Source: Nocardioides houyundeii
Lineage (GTDB): Bacteria > Actinomycetota > Actinomycetes > Propionibacteriales > Nocardioidaceae
Direction of reading: 5' to 3'
NCBI RefSeq assembly: GCF_002865585.1
Contig: NZ_CP025581.1
Location: 806,001 to 870,000, forward strand
Length of the DNA: 64,000 bases
Made by a program: the position numbers and the translations under genes. The notes beneath the pieces were generated by a model. That model was given only the letters and a program-made list of their open reading frames with translations. It was not told where the DNA came from and did no database searches. Of this stretch, positions 9,701 through 19,004 are shown piece by piece; positions within the stretch are counted from its first letter, which is position 1; the number at the start of each line of letters is the position of its first letter.

Positions 9701-11170
9701 GTGACTCTCCACCTCTACGACACCGCGGCGCGCGACGTGCGCGAGTTCGTCCCCCTCGAGGAGGGCCGGGCGAGCGTCTACGTGTGTGGCCTGACCGTGC
9801 AGAGCGAGCCGCACGTCGGCCACGTGCGCTCCGGGGTCAACTTCGACGTGCTGCAGCGCTGGCTGAAGGTGCTCGGCTACGAGGTCACCTTCATCCGCAA
9901 CACCACCGACATCGACGACAAGATCCTCACCAAGGCCGCCGAGCAGGGCCGGCCCTGGTACAACCTCGCCTACGACATGCACCGCGAGCTGGACCGTGCC
10001 TACACGGCCCTCAACGTGGCGCCGCCGACCTACGAGCCGAACGCGACCGGGCACGTGCCCGAGATGATCGAGATGATCACCGCGCTGATCGAGCGCGGCC
10101 ACGCCTACGCGGCGCAGGACGGGTCCGGCGACGTCTACTTCGACGTCCGCTCCTGGCCGACGTACGGCGAGCTGACCCGGCAGCGCATCGACGACATGGA
10201 GGCCGCCGCGGACGCCGACCCCCGCGGCAAGCGGGACCCCCGCGACTTCGCCCTGTGGAAGGGCTGGAAGTCCGAGGTCGAGCCGGTGACCGCGTCGTGG
10301 CCCTCGCCCTGGGGCCGGGGTCGACCCGGCTGGCACATCGAGTGCTCGGCGATGGCGGGCAAGTACCTCGGCACCGCCTTCGACATCCACGGCGGCGGCG
10401 TCGACCTGCGCTTCCCCCACCACGAGAACGAGCAGGCGCAGTCCCGCGCCGCCGGGCACCCGTTCGCCGGCTACTGGATGCACAACGCGTGGATCACCAC
10501 CGCCGGCGAGAAGATGAGCAAGTCGCTGGGCAACAGCCTCACCATCCCGGCGGTACTTGGTCGCTACCGCGGCATCGAGCTGCGCTACTACCTGGTGGCG
10601 GCGCACTACCGCAGCCACGTCGAGTTCTCCTTCGAGGCCCTGGACGAGGCCGCGGTCGGCTTCCGCCGCATCGAGAACTTCCTGGACCGCGCAGCGGCCG
10701 CCGCGCCGGCGGGCGCACAGCCTGGCGCCCAGGACGACGTACGACCTGCGCCCGGGCAGCTCCCCGAGGCGTTCGTCGCGGCGATGAACGACGACCTCGG
10801 CACCCCCGCGGCCGTCGCGGTCATCCACGACACTGCCCGCGAGGGCAACAAGCTGCTCGACTCCGGCGAGCTCGAGGGCGCCGGCCAGCGCCGCACCGCG
10901 GTGCTGGCGATGCTCGACGTGCTGGGCCTGCATCCGGCCGAGCCCGCCTGGGGCACCGGCGCGGGCGCGGTCACCGAGCAGCTCACGACCGCCGTCGACG
11001 TGCTGGTGGCCGGGCTGCTGGAGCAACGCGCCGAGGCGCGCGCGGCCAAGGACTTCGTCACCGCCGACGCCATCCGGGACCGGATCAAGGCCGCCGGCAT
11101 CGAGATCGAGGACACTCCCTCCGGCCCGTCGTGGTCGCTGGGTCAGACACCAGTAGAGGGAAGCAACTGA
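9701..11170 (+). CDS. cysS: Cysteinyl-tRNA synthetase
   Basis: CysS charges tRNA-Cys. The 489-residue protein has the zinc ligand C29 (VYVCGLTVQ), the HIGH-type HVGHVRS at 38-44, [15 protein letters not shown] with a further zinc Cys, and KMSKS at 271-275 followed by LGNSL. The internal VRPAPGQ stretch near 350 and the C-terminal DALR-like helical region are normal. It resembles CysS rather than the mycothiol enzyme MshC, because the C-terminal anticodon-binding part is present. A TAGACT hexamer at 9688-9693 lies 7 nt before the GTG start, pointing to a leaderless mRNA. The next gene follows after 1 bp. Confidence 0.96.
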   Translation: MTLHLYDTAARDVREFVPLEEGRASVYVCGLTVQSEPHVGHVRSGVNFDVLQRWLKVLGYEVTFIRNTTDIDDKILTKAAEQGRPWYNLAYDMHRELDRAYTALNVAPPTYEPNATGHVPEMIEMITALIERGHAYAAQDGSGDVYFDVRSWPTYGELTRQRIDDMEAAADADPRGKRDPRDFALWKGWKSEVEPVTASWPSPWGRGRPGWHIECSAMAGKYLGTAFDIHGGGVDLRFPHHENEQAQSRAAGHPFAGYWMHNAWITTAGEKMSKSLGNSLTIPAVLGRYRGIELRYYLVAAHYRSHVEFSFEALDEAAVGFRRIENFLDRAAAAAPAGAQPGAQDDVRPAPGQLPEAFVAAMNDDLGTPAAVAVIHDTAREGNKLLDSGELEGAGQRRTAVLAMLDVLGLHPAEPAWGTGAGAVTEQLTTAVDVLVAGLLEQRAEARAAKDFVTADAIRDRIKAAGIEIEDTPSGPSWSLGQTPVEGSN

Positions 11171-11171
11171 C

Positions 11172-12146
11172 ATGCCAGGCAACTCACAGCGCAAGGGCGC
11201 CATCCGCACCTCCAAGAAGGGCGCCACCGTCGGCTCCGGCGGCAAGCCCAAGCGCGCCCTCGAGGGCCGCGGGCCGACGCCCCGCGCCGAGGAGCGCCCC
11301 AACCACAAGGTCTACAAGGAGCGGGCGAAGGAGGAGCGCAAGCAGGCCGCGCGTCCCAAGCGCCAGAGCTCCAGGAGCCAGGGCCCCAAGAGCACCGAGG
11401 CGGAGTGGGTCGCGGGGCGCAACAGCGTCCTGGAGGTGCTGCGCGCCGGCATCCCGGTGACCGGCGTCTACATCGCCGAGGGCACCGAGCGCGACGGCCG
11501 CCTGCGCGAGGCATTCAAGCTCGCCGCCGAGCTCGGTCTCTCCATGCTCGAGGTCACCCGCAACGAGATGGACCGGATGACCGCCGGCGCCGTCCACCAG
11601 GGACTTGCCGCCCGCATGCCGGCCTACGAGTACGCCCACCCGGACGACCTGCTGGAGCGCGCCACGGAGGCCAGCGAGCAGCCGCTGATCGTGGCGCTCG
11701 ACTCGGTCACCGACCCCCGCAACCTGGGCGCCGTGGTGCGCTCGGCGTCGGGGTTCGGCGCGCACGGCGTGCTGATCCCCGAGCGCCGCGCGGCCGGCAT
11801 GACCGCCTCGGCGTGGAAGACCTCCGCCGGAGCAGCGGCCCGTACGCCGGTGGCCCAGACGGTCAACCTGGTGCGCCAGCTCAAGGCCTACCAGAGCGCG
11901 GGCTGCATGGTGATCGGCCTGAGCGCCGACGGGGACGTCACCCTGCCCGAGCTGACGGGCCCGGAAGGGCTCGCCGACGGGCCGCTGGTGGTCGTGGTGG
12001 GCTCGGAGGGCAAGGGGCTCTCCCGCCTGGTGGCCGAGACCTGCGACCAGCTCGTCTCCATCCCGATGGCCAACCAGCTGGAGTCGCTGAACGCCGGGGT
12101 GGCGGCCTCGGTGACCCTCTACGCGATCTCGCAGGCCAGGGCCTGA
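11172..12146 (+). CDS. rlmB: 23S rRNA (guanosine-2'-O-)-methyltransferase, TrmH/SpoU family
   Basis: This SPOUT methyltransferase probably methylates G2251 (E. coli numbering) of 23S rRNA. The 324-residue protein has a basic, disordered N-terminal extension of about 75 residues rich in Lys and Arg. A SpoU substrate-binding domain follows (WVAGRNSVLEVL), then the knotted catalytic domain: LDSVTDPRNLGAVVRSA (motif 1), VVVVGSEGKGLS (motif 2) and SIPMANQLESLNAGVAASV (motif 3). The Lys-rich extension is common in actinobacterial homologues. The ATG is 1 bp after the cysS stop with GAGGGA as ribosome site, so the two form an operon. Confidence 0.93.
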   Translation: MPGNSQRKGAIRTSKKGATVGSGGKPKRALEGRGPTPRAEERPNHKVYKERAKEERKQAARPKRQSSRSQGPKSTEAEWVAGRNSVLEVLRAGIPVTGVYIAEGTERDGRLREAFKLAAELGLSMLEVTRNEMDRMTAGAVHQGLAARMPAYEYAHPDDLLERATEASEQPLIVALDSVTDPRNLGAVVRSASGFGAHGVLIPERRAAGMTASAWKTSAGAAARTPVAQTVNLVRQLKAYQSAGCMVIGLSADGDVTLPELTGPEGLADGPLVVVVGSEGKGLSRLVAETCDQLVSIPMANQLESLNAGVAASVTLYAISQARA

Positions 12147-12162
12147 GGTTGCTGGCCTGACC

Positions 12163-13683
12163 GTGCCCCGGATCCCCACCCCGGTGCTGCTGCGCCGCTC
12201 ACTGCTGCTCCTCGTCTGGCTGGTGGCGGCGCTGGCGATCGGCACCACCCTGTTCCTCAACAGCAGCCGCACCACCGTGCTCGCCGGACACGACGCGGTG
12301 GTGCAGCCGACCCTGGACGGGCACGTGGTGCTGGCCACCGGTCCGGTGCTGCCCGACGTTCGCCTCGCCCTGCCCAGCCAGGTCGGGGTGCGCGTGGTGC
12401 TGGGCAAGACCGATGCCACCTCCTCGGAGGAGCTCTTCGAGCGCTACGCGCTGATCGCGGCCAACTCCGAGGCCCAGATCGCCAAGGTGCGTGAGCTGGT
12501 GGTGGAGATGGCCCTGGCCTCGGCGCTGCGCGGCGCCGCGGTCGCCGCGATCCCGGTGCTGGGCTTCCTGCTCCTGGGCGCCTCCCGGCGCCGGGACCTG
12601 GTCGAGGGCATCCGTGGCCTGCACGCCCGGCCGCTGCTGGGGGCGGGGCTGGCGGTCGCGGTCGTGCTGGCCCTGTGGCAGCCCTGGTTCGGCGACGAGA
12701 GCGAGGTGGACCGGACCCGGGCCTGGATGCCGCTGGCGGAGTTCCTGGGCCCCGGCGTACCGGTGCCCGAGGAGGCGCAGGGGCTCGAGGTGCGGGTCGA
12801 CATCACCAGCTCGAGCACCAAGAGGCTCATCGCCAGTGCCGTGGACACCTACGCCACCAGCCGTGAGTGGTACGCCGCCGCCGCCGAGGCGGCCGGCGAG
12901 ATCGAGCTGCGCGAGCCCGCGGAGGACGAGACCGTGGTGCTCATGGTCTCCGACCGGCACGACAACGTGGGGATGGACCGGGTGGCCCGCGCGATCGCGG
13001 ACCGGGCCGGGGCCACCGGGGTCTTCGACGCCGGTGACGACACCTCGACCGGCAAGCCCTGGGAGGCGTTCTCGCTGGACTCCCTCGACGACTCCTTCTC
13101 CGACCTGGACCGCTGGGCGGTGACCGGCAACCACGACAACGGGCCCTTCGTGGGGGACTACCTCGGGGAGCTCGGCTGGACCCGGCTGGTCGGCGAGGTC
13201 GCCGAGGGTCCGGCGGGCGGCCTCATCCTCGGCGTCGACGACCCCCGCAGCAGCGGGCTCGGCAACTGGCGCGACGAGACCGGGCTCTCCTTCGCGGAGG
13301 TGGAGAGCAGGATCGCGGACACCGCCTGCGGCTCCGAGGAGCGGATCGACACGATCCTGGTGCACGACGCCAAGCTCGGGCGGGAGGCCCTGGAGCGCGG
13401 CTGCGCCGACCTGGTGGTCGGTGGGCACCTGCACGTGCAGGGCGGACCCACCCGCTACGACGGTCCCGAGGGCGACGTGGGCTACTCGTGGACCAACGGC
13501 ACCACCGGGGGAGCGGCGTACGCGATCGCGGTCGGGAGCAAGCCTCGGCGCGATGCCGAGGTCACGCTCATCACCTACGACGACACCGGGCGCCCGGTCG
13601 GGCTGCAGCTGGTCCGGCTGCGCACGGACGGCAAGTACTTCGTGGGCGACTACCAGGAGCTGAGCTACCCGGGCACCGTCTGA
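12163..13683 (+). CDS. Membrane metallophosphoesterase
   Basis: The 506-residue protein has an N-terminal membrane helix (about 9-30), two more near 125-145 and 153-170, and a C-terminal calcineurin-like metallophosphoesterase domain. Metal-binding motifs seen are SDRHDN (near 265), DAGDDTSTG, VTGNHDN (near 322) and GGHLHVQGG (near 423). The GD-x-GNHD-GHxH pattern defines the family, although the first motif is SDRHDN rather than the usual DxH. The catalytic part is probably on the same side as the loop after the third helix. The substrate is unknown. It follows rlmB by 16 bp and may be read through from it. Confidence 0.8.
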   Translation: MPRIPTPVLLRRSLLLLVWLVAALAIGTTLFLNSSRTTVLAGHDAVVQPTLDGHVVLATGPVLPDVRLALPSQVGVRVVLGKTDATSSEELFERYALIAANSEAQIAKVRELVVEMALASALRGAAVAAIPVLGFLLLGASRRRDLVEGIRGLHARPLLGAGLAVAVVLALWQPWFGDESEVDRTRAWMPLAEFLGPGVPVPEEAQGLEVRVDITSSSTKRLIASAVDTYATSREWYAAAAEAAGEIELREPAEDETVVLMVSDRHDNVGMDRVARAIADRAGATGVFDAGDDTSTGKPWEAFSLDSLDDSFSDLDRWAVTGNHDNGPFVGDYLGELGWTRLVGEVAEGPAGGLILGVDDPRSSGLGNWRDETGLSFAEVESRIADTACGSEERIDTILVHDAKLGREALERGCADLVVGGHLHVQGGPTRYDGPEGDVGYSWTNGTTGGAAYAIAVGSKPRRDAEVTLITYDDTGRPVGLQLVRLRTDGKYFVGDYQELSYPGTV

Positions 13684-13743
13684 CCTGTGGGATGTGACTC
13701 ACGCCTCGGCATGATCCGCGTCACCCGGGGTACCAGCAGGAAC

Positions 13744-14706
13744 ATGGACCCTCGTCGAGCGATCTCCCACGTCACCCGTCGCACGGTGGGCATGGTGACC
13801 CACCCTCGGACCACGGCCCGCGAGCTGGTCGGCGACACCATCGGGCTCGGTGTCGGAGCCGCCGGTCAGGTCATCGACGTGGTGGCCAAGGCAGCCTCCC
13901 TGATCAGCCCCAGCCCCACCACCGAGCGGGTCAGCTGGCCCGTGGACGTGCCGCGCGCGGTGCCCGACCTGCCCCCGGCGGAGCCCGCCCAGGACGAGCG
14001 CAAGGTGCATGGCGACCCGGTGGTGCCCGCGGCGCGCCCGCCCCGGACCGCGGAGCCGATCAAGAAGGCCGCGCCTGCCAAGAAGTCGGCGCCCGCCAAG
14101 AAGTCGGCGCCCGCCACGAAGGTCGCGCCCGCCAAGAAGGCCGCGCCCGCCACGAAGGCCGCTGCCAAGAAGACTGCGCCGGCCAAGAAGGCGGCCGGTC
14201 GACCGGCCCCGGTGGCCGAGGCCACCCCGCTAGCCGTGGCCAAGGTGGTGGAGAGCAAGCCTGATTCCGAGAAGGTCTCCACCCCCGCGCCGGCGACGCA
14301 GACCACCGACGCGCCCGTCTCCGGGGTGGACGCACCCGGTGCCAAGCTCCCCTCGAAGAAGGCCGCCGCGAAGAAGGCTCCGGCACAGCAGGATTCGGCA
14401 CAGAAGGCGGCCAAGAAGGCTCCCGCCAAGAAGGCCCCGGCACGGAAGGCACAGAAGGCGGCCAAGAAGTCGTCCGGTCCGACCCCGGGGCCTGCGAGAG
14501 CTGCGGCCCCCAGCCCCTCGGCACCCTCCGGTGCCACGCGCACCCCCTCCGGGATGCCGGCGGCCGACGAGGTCGTCAACCCCGCCACGGGACTGCCCAA
14601 CGACATGGTGCAGCCCGACACCGAGCCACTGGTGCAGTCGTCGACCGCCAAGGCGGTGCGCAAGGAGGCGGAGATGCTGGGACGGGCAGCCGCCACCGAC
14701 AAGTAG
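13744..14706 (+). CDS. Histone-H1-like Lys/Ala-rich protein
   Basis: The 320-residue protein is unknown as a whole. Residues 1-60 are a short ordered-looking part with an amphipathic or hydrophobic stretch (GDTIGLGVGAAGQVIDVVAK). Two low-complexity blocks of AKK, PAKK and PATK repeats follow (about 102-150 and 197-245), like the tails of eukaryotic H1 or mycobacterial HupB. The C-terminus (NPATGLPNDMVQPD, then KAVRKEAEMLGRAA) is again ordered. The blocks suggest nucleic acid or polyanion binding, but there is no HU core. The ATG at 13744 follows an AGCAGGA site; the frame is open from 13687, but that region overlaps promoter-like sequence. Confidence 0.7.
   Translation: MDPRRAISHVTRRTVGMVTHPRTTARELVGDTIGLGVGAAGQVIDVVAKAASLISPSPTTERVSWPVDVPRAVPDLPPAEPAQDERKVHGDPVVPAARPPRTAEPIKKAAPAKKSAPAKKSAPATKVAPAKKAAPATKAAAKKTAPAKKAAGRPAPVAEATPLAVAKVVESKPDSEKVSTPAPATQTTDAPVSGVDAPGAKLPSKKAAAKKAPAQQDSAQKAAKKAPAKKAPARKAQKAAKKSSGPTPGPARAAAPSPSAPSGATRTPSGMPAADEVVNPATGLPNDMVQPDTEPLVQSSTAKAVRKEAEMLGRAAATDK
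14062..14172 (+). repeat. 18-bp minisatellite encoding PAKKSA/PATKVA repeats
   Basis: Imperfect tandem copies of an 18-bp unit (GCCAAGAAGTCGGCGCCC and variants with ACGAAG or AAGGCC) lie inside the H1-like gene. The first two full copies are identical. Such repeats are prone to copy-number change by slippage without shifting the frame. Confidence 0.7.
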
Positions 14707-14758
14707 CACCTAGACCGGGCTGAGCCCGAGCTGACGCCGGGCCGGCTCCTGTCTGGCG

Positions 14759-15808
14759 TCAGTCGTCTTCGGAGAGCAGCTTCGCCAGGCGTGCCTGGAG
14801 CAGCGGCACCCGGTGGGCGTTGCCGGTCAGCTCGACGTACTGCTGGCCGAAGATGGCCAGCAGGGCGTCGTCGAGCCGGCGCACCGCGCCGGCGGGGTAC
14901 TTGTAGCCCATGCGCCGGATCACCGCCTCGGGGTCGACCGAGGTGAGCAGGGCGGCCAGCTCGTCGAGTGAGGTGACACCGAGCTCGAGCAGCAGGCCCG
15001 CGATCCAGCCGTAGTGGTCGGTGTGCGACCAGCCCGCGTCGGCGTACTGCGCGGCCAGGAACGTGGCCAGCTCCTGTCCGCTGATGCGAGGGTCGCTGGG
15101 GTCGCTCTCCGGCTGGCTCTGCGGAGCCGCGGCCTGCAGCCGCGCGCGGATCGCGGAGAACTCCTGGTCGGCGAGCTCCAGCAGTCCCGCCGCGAGGGTG
15201 AACCGGCGGTCCAGGTCGGGTGCGTGCTCCTCGGGGACGGTGCCCTTGTAGCGCACGTCGTGCTCGAACTCCGCCCAGGCGTGCTGGAGGACGGTGCGGA
15301 CCTGGATGGAGGCGCGCATGCCGACGAGCTCCTCGTACGACGGCGGCGCCGGCTCCTCCACGGCCACCAGCAGGTGACGGGAGGCGTAGCCGAAGCGGCC
15401 CTCGCTGGCCGTCTCCAGCCCCATGTCACGGTCGTCGAGCACGGCCAGCTGGTCCTCGAAGACCTCGGCCACCGCGGCCACGTCGCTGTGCACGTAGGTG
15501 ATCACCCGGACACCGATCTGGTCGGTGATCTCGCGCATCGGGTCGGCGTAGAGGGGACGGTCCTCGACCGTGCGCGCGGCCTTGGCCGCGAAGGACGCGA
15601 CGCTCTTGGTGCGCCCGTCGACGCTCAGGTAGTTGATGCCCGCCTCGTCGAGCAGGTCGGTCACCAGCTGCTGGAACAGCGCCGTGGGACCGTGCAGGCT
15701 GGGCTGGAGGGCGGCATAGCTGCGCACCGCTGCCCGCACCGGGGCGTCGCTGGGGGTCGCCGGCGCCGGGAGGGGAGGCGGCTGCTGGGGGTGGGACTGC
15801 GAGGACAT
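14759..15808 (-). CDS. RelA/SpoT-domain (p)ppGpp synthetase-like protein
   Basis: The 349-residue protein carries a RelA/SpoT nucleotidyltransferase domain in about residues 60-210. Visible motifs are GRTKSVASFAAKAAR (ATP-site Lys), ITDQIGVRVITYVHSD (the RxxD-like DQIGVR region) and the synthetase signature SIQVRTVLQHAWAEFEHD. There is no HD hydrolase domain upstream and no TGS or ACT domain. It is therefore a stand-alone small alarmone synthetase, not the long Rel. The C-terminal 120 residues (ISGQELATFLAAQYADAGW onwards) are an extension not needed for the fold. It probably makes pppGpp or related nucleotides in response to stress. Confidence 0.82.
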   Translation of the reverse strand: MSSQSHPQQPPPLPAPATPSDAPVRAAVRSYAALQPSLHGPTALFQQLVTDLLDEAGINYLSVDGRTKSVASFAAKAARTVEDRPLYADPMREITDQIGVRVITYVHSDVAAVAEVFEDQLAVLDDRDMGLETASEGRFGYASRHLLVAVEEPAPPSYEELVGMRASIQVRTVLQHAWAEFEHDVRYKGTVPEEHAPDLDRRFTLAAGLLELADQEFSAIRARLQAAAPQSQPESDPSDPRISGQELATFLAAQYADAGWSHTDHYGWIAGLLLELGVTSLDELAALLTSVDPEAVIRRMGYKYPAGAVRRLDDALLAIFGQQYVELTGNAHRVPLLQARLAKLLSEDD

Positions 15809-15924
15809 GGGAACAGCCTGCCCTGTCCACGGATGGCGTGCGGGCCGGGGCAGGGAAATCGGCGCGGAATCCCCGGGAATGGACCGGGACGGCCCCGCGC
15901 CCGGCTGCGGTCTAGCGTCGGGGG

Positions 15925-16548
15925 ATGGCACGAGCACGGTTCGAGGGGCACATCGCCGGCGTCGGCACCACCAGCGGCCTGCGCGCGGTGGTGGGGCGCT
16001 GGCGCGCATCCCCACTGGGCGCGTTCGCCGACGTGATGGTCGAGACGGCGCAGGGGCACCGGGTGCTGCTCGCGCCCGACGAGTCCACCTCCGCGTTCGT
16101 GGCCTCGACCTACGTCTTCGACGAGGTCCGCGTGGAGCCGGTCCAGGTGCGGGACGAGGTCGACCCCGTGCTGGGTCCCCAGTGGCACGTCCAGACGCCG
16201 TCCCTGGAGCTGTGGATCGCCATCGGTCGGCGCACCCGGCTGGGTGCCCTGCTGCGGCTGGTGCCCCCTGCGGTGGCCACGGCCCCGGCCTGGTCGGCGG
16301 TGACCGATCCGGTCGCCCGGACGCTGCTGCGGGGGGTGCGGACCCGCGGCAGCGCCGGCGGGGGACGCCGGGAGTTCTACGGCGCCACGGACGTGCGCAC
16401 CGTCACCTCCGCCTCGGGACGCTTCGACGGCGCCCGGCTGGGGTCCCTGGCCCCGGTGGACCCGCCGTGCCGGTTCGGCTTCAGCTCGGCGCCCGCCACG
16501 CCGTCCGTGACGGCGGTGGTCACCACGATCGTCACCCCCGGCCGCTGA
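15925..16548 (+). CDS. Conserved hypothetical protein (207 aa)
   Basis: I do not recognise a family. The 207-residue product is soluble-looking, with no signal peptide or membrane helix. It starts MARARFEGHIAGVGTTSG and contains FADVMVETAQGHRVLLAPD and YVFDEVRVEPVQVRDE. The regular alternation of hydrophobic residues suggests a beta-rich fold. A TAGCGT hexamer at 15913-15918 is 6 nt before the ATG, so the transcript is probably leaderless. Its 3' end overlaps the convergent hypothetical gene by 17 bases. Confidence 0.6.
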   Translation: MARARFEGHIAGVGTTSGLRAVVGRWRASPLGAFADVMVETAQGHRVLLAPDESTSAFVASTYVFDEVRVEPVQVRDEVDPVLGPQWHVQTPSLELWIAIGRRTRLGALLRLVPPAVATAPAWSAVTDPVARTLLRGVRTRGSAGGGRREFYGATDVRTVTSASGRFDGARLGSLAPVDPPCRFGFSSAPATPSVTAVVTTIVTPGR

Positions 16549-16957
16549 CCAGCCCGGACAGGTCGGCCGGCAACGCCACCAGGGTGTCGTCGCTGGCGAA
16601 GTGGACCGGGCCGCAGCAGACCCCCGCCGCGCGGGCGGAGGCCGCCATCGCCGCGGCCCAGCCCCGGTCGTCCGCACCGGGGCCCCCGCCGCCGGGCCGC
16701 GAGCGCAGCACCGCGATCCGGCACGGCGGGCCGTCGGCCACCCGGGCCAGGTCGGCCAGGAACTCAGTGAAGGGGGAGAGCGCCTCCGCCTCGGGCGGCC
16801 TGACCGCGTCCTCGATCTCGATCACCGGCTGCACCACCCGGTCCTCGTCGTCGATCACCATCAGCCAGATCGAGTGCCGCGTGAAGCCGCTGCCGTGGGT
16901 CATGTTGCGCCAGGCGCGCTCGACGGCGGCCCGCGAGGTGAGGGTGTGAGGTGTCAT
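16532..16957 (-). CDS. Conserved hypothetical protein (141 aa)
   Basis: This is a 141-residue soluble protein of unknown function. The N-terminal MTPHTLTSRAAVERAWRNM and the central SIWLMVIDDEDRVVQPVIEIED are followed by an alpha/beta pattern ending near VALPADLSGLV. It has no metal or nucleotide motif that I can name. A CACGCT hexamer lies 6 nt upstream of the ATG, compatible with the leaderless pattern of this window. It is convergent with and overlaps the preceding 207-residue gene. Confidence 0.55.
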   Translation of the reverse strand: MTPHTLTSRAAVERAWRNMTHGSGFTRHSIWLMVIDDEDRVVQPVIEIEDAVRPPEAEALSPFTEFLADLARVADGPPCRIAVLRSRPGGGGPGADDRGWAAAMAASARAAGVCCGPVHFASDDTLVALPADLSGLVSGRG

Positions 16958-17073
16958 GCGCCGAGCGTGGCGGCAGCCGACCCAGCGGCCCGGTCGTCTC
17001 TCCACAGCTGCCTCGGCCGGGGCCGGTCGTCCACAGGTCGGGCGAGCGCCAGCCGGCGCAGGGGGGCCAGCGG

Positions 17074-17640
17074 TCAGAGGACGCCGGCTGCGCGTGCCGG
17101 AGCGGCGTACGCCTGGGCGAGCGTCGCCACCGTGTGGTGCGCGTTGAGCCCGGACGGGTTGGGCACCACCCAGAGCTCGGCCCCGGCGAGGTCCGTGTCC
17201 TGGCGGCCCAGGACCGCCTTGCGGTTCCCGAACGCCTGGCGGTACGCCGTGATGCCGGCCACCGCCACCACCCGCGGGCGCACCCGGGCCACCAGCGCGC
17301 GCAGTGCGGCGCCGCCGCTGACCAGCTCGGCGGTGCTGAGCTCGTCGGCCCGCGCGGTGGCCCGGGGCGACAGGTTGGTGATGCCGATCCCGCGCTCCCG
17401 CAGGTGGTCCCGGTCCTCGGGCGTCATGCCGGCCGCCGGGTCCACGGGCCGCGCGATGATCCCGGCCTGCAGCAGGGCGGGGTAGAAGCGGTTCGCCGGG
17501 TGGGCGAAGTGCGTCTGGGTGGCCGCGGTCCACAACCCCGGGTTGATGCCCACGAAGAGGAGCCGGACGTCGTCGGGGAGGAGGTCGGGCACGTGGGCGT
17601 CGCGGAAGCTCTCCAGCTCGGCCCTGGTGAAGCGCGGCAC
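17074..17640 (-). CDS. mug: Mismatch-specific uracil/thymine-DNA glycosylase, Mug family
   Basis: Mug excises uracil or thymine from U:G and T:G mispairs. The 188-residue protein shows the family motif FVGINPGLWTAATQTHFAHP, where the Asn of GINPG activates water, then NRFYPALLQAG, GITNLSPRATA and the second motif VVPNPSGLNAHH. Length is close to E. coli Mug (168 residues). The GTG start is 7 bp downstream of the phosphodiester glycosidase stop, so it is probably the second gene of that operon. Confidence 0.87.
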   Translation of the reverse strand: MPRFTRAELESFRDAHVPDLLPDDVRLLFVGINPGLWTAATQTHFAHPANRFYPALLQAGIIARPVDPAAGMTPEDRDHLRERGIGITNLSPRATARADELSTAELVSGGAALRALVARVRPRVVAVAGITAYRQAFGNRKAVLGRQDTDLAGAELWVVPNPSGLNAHHTVATLAQAYAAPARAAGVL

Positions 17641-17647
17641 CTGGGGC

Positions 17648-18964
17648 CTAGCTGATCGGGTCGGAGAAGACGCCCAGGCCGTTCGGCACGTAGCGCTCCC
17701 CGCCGTCCGAGGGCAGGTTCAGCACCGAGAGCTGACCAGCGTCGGTGTGGCCCACCAGGGTGGTGGAGCCGCCGCCGTCGAGGTTCAGTGCGTTCTCGGC
17801 GCCCAGGGCGATCATCATGTTGGCCAGCTCGACCATGGTGTAGCCACGGCTGTGCGCCTGCCGGCCGTCGATGGTCAGCAGGAGGACCTTGTTGGCGTCC
17901 TCGTCGATGCCGACCGCGGTGCGGGGGTGCATCAGCTGGTCGTTGATGACCACGCGCTGGCCGTTGAGCACCAGGGGCCGGTCGCCGCCGATGGCCATCT
18001 TGGGCGCACCCTTGACGCGCCAGGTGAGCTTGAGCCGCTCGCCCTTCTTCAGGCCCTTGAGCAGCTTGACGCTGCGGCCGCGGCCGATGAGCAGCTTGCC
18101 CTGGACCTTCTTGCCCGAGGTGACGCCGTACTTGTTGGACACCACGCGGCCGTTCTTGATGATCACCGAGCGGACCTTCTTCTGCCCGTCGACCACCGAC
18201 TTGCCCTTGGTCTTGCCCCAGGCCGGGGTGTAGACGCCGACGCCGTGCTTCTCGACCGTGGGGGAGTTGAAGTTGGTGAACTTGATCTTCGGGTGCTTCT
18301 TCACGAAGGAGCCGATCCAGGGGAGCTCGCCCACGTGCGGCCGGCCGGCCTTGTCGACCCAGAACGCGCTGTTCCAGCCCGACGCGGGGGCGTGCCGCAG
18401 CCCGGACTTGCGGTTGCGGCCCACGCCCAGCGGCGCGCCGGTGTCGGAGATGTCGAAGAAGTCGCCGTTCACCGCCGCGACGGCCTTGGCCTTCTCGGTC
18501 ATCCAGGACATCTTGCTGGTCGCGGCGACCTTGGCCGTGGAGATCAGGTCGAAGCTGTTGGCCGGGTTGACGATGTCCACGGTGACCAGGTGGGCCCGGA
18601 TGGGCTTGCGGATGCCGTCGACCTGGTCCCAGGAGCGGTAGTCGATGCCCGGGGCCATGTTCCAGCCGATCTCCTTGCGCCGCATCGAGGCCACGCGTGC
18701 CGAGGGCTGCTCGCGCGCCACCCAGCCAGCCACCCCGTCGCTGGCGTGGCGGGGGGCGTCCGCGGTGCCGGTGCCCGGTGCCCGGCGGGGCGCGGTGGGC
18801 TCCGCGGCCGGCTCGACAGTGGGCGTGAGATCGGGGGACGGCGGTGTCGCCGAAGCGGTGGGCGAGGCCGTCGAGGCGAGGGCGACGCCGGCGGACAGCA
18901 CCGCGACGATGGTCCCCGTGACGGTCTTCCTGGCGGACGGGGTGAGTCGCGTGGAGGAAGGCAT
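17648..18964 (-). CDS. Secreted phosphodiester glycosidase (NAGPA-domain) protein
   Basis: The 438-residue protein has a signal peptide (about 12-40, VTGTIVAVLSAGVALASTAS), a Pro/Ala-rich linker and a NAGPA-type phosphodiester glycosidase domain. Conserved pieces are AVNGDFFDIS, HPRTAVGID, LLTIDGRQAHSRGYT and NALNLDGGGSTTLV. The family removes GlcNAc caps from phosphodiesters or acts on cell-surface glycopolymers; the substrate here is unknown. A TACTCT hexamer (18977-18972) lies 7 nt before the ATG, suggesting leaderless transcription. It is divergent from the methyltransferase gene. Confidence 0.85.
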   Translation of the reverse strand: MPSSTRLTPSARKTVTGTIVAVLSAGVALASTASPTASATPPSPDLTPTVEPAAEPTAPRRAPGTGTADAPRHASDGVAGWVAREQPSARVASMRRKEIGWNMAPGIDYRSWDQVDGIRKPIRAHLVTVDIVNPANSFDLISTAKVAATSKMSWMTEKAKAVAAVNGDFFDISDTGAPLGVGRNRKSGLRHAPASGWNSAFWVDKAGRPHVGELPWIGSFVKKHPKIKFTNFNSPTVEKHGVGVYTPAWGKTKGKSVVDGQKKVRSVIIKNGRVVSNKYGVTSGKKVQGKLLIGRGRSVKLLKGLKKGERLKLTWRVKGAPKMAIGGDRPLVLNGQRVVINDQLMHPRTAVGIDEDANKVLLLTIDGRQAHSRGYTMVELANMMIALGAENALNLDGGGSTTLVGHTDAGQLSVLNLPSDGGERYVPNGLGVFSDPIS

Positions 18965-19004
18965 GCGCTCCAGAGTAGGACCAAAGGAGGCTAACCTGCG
19001 GAAC

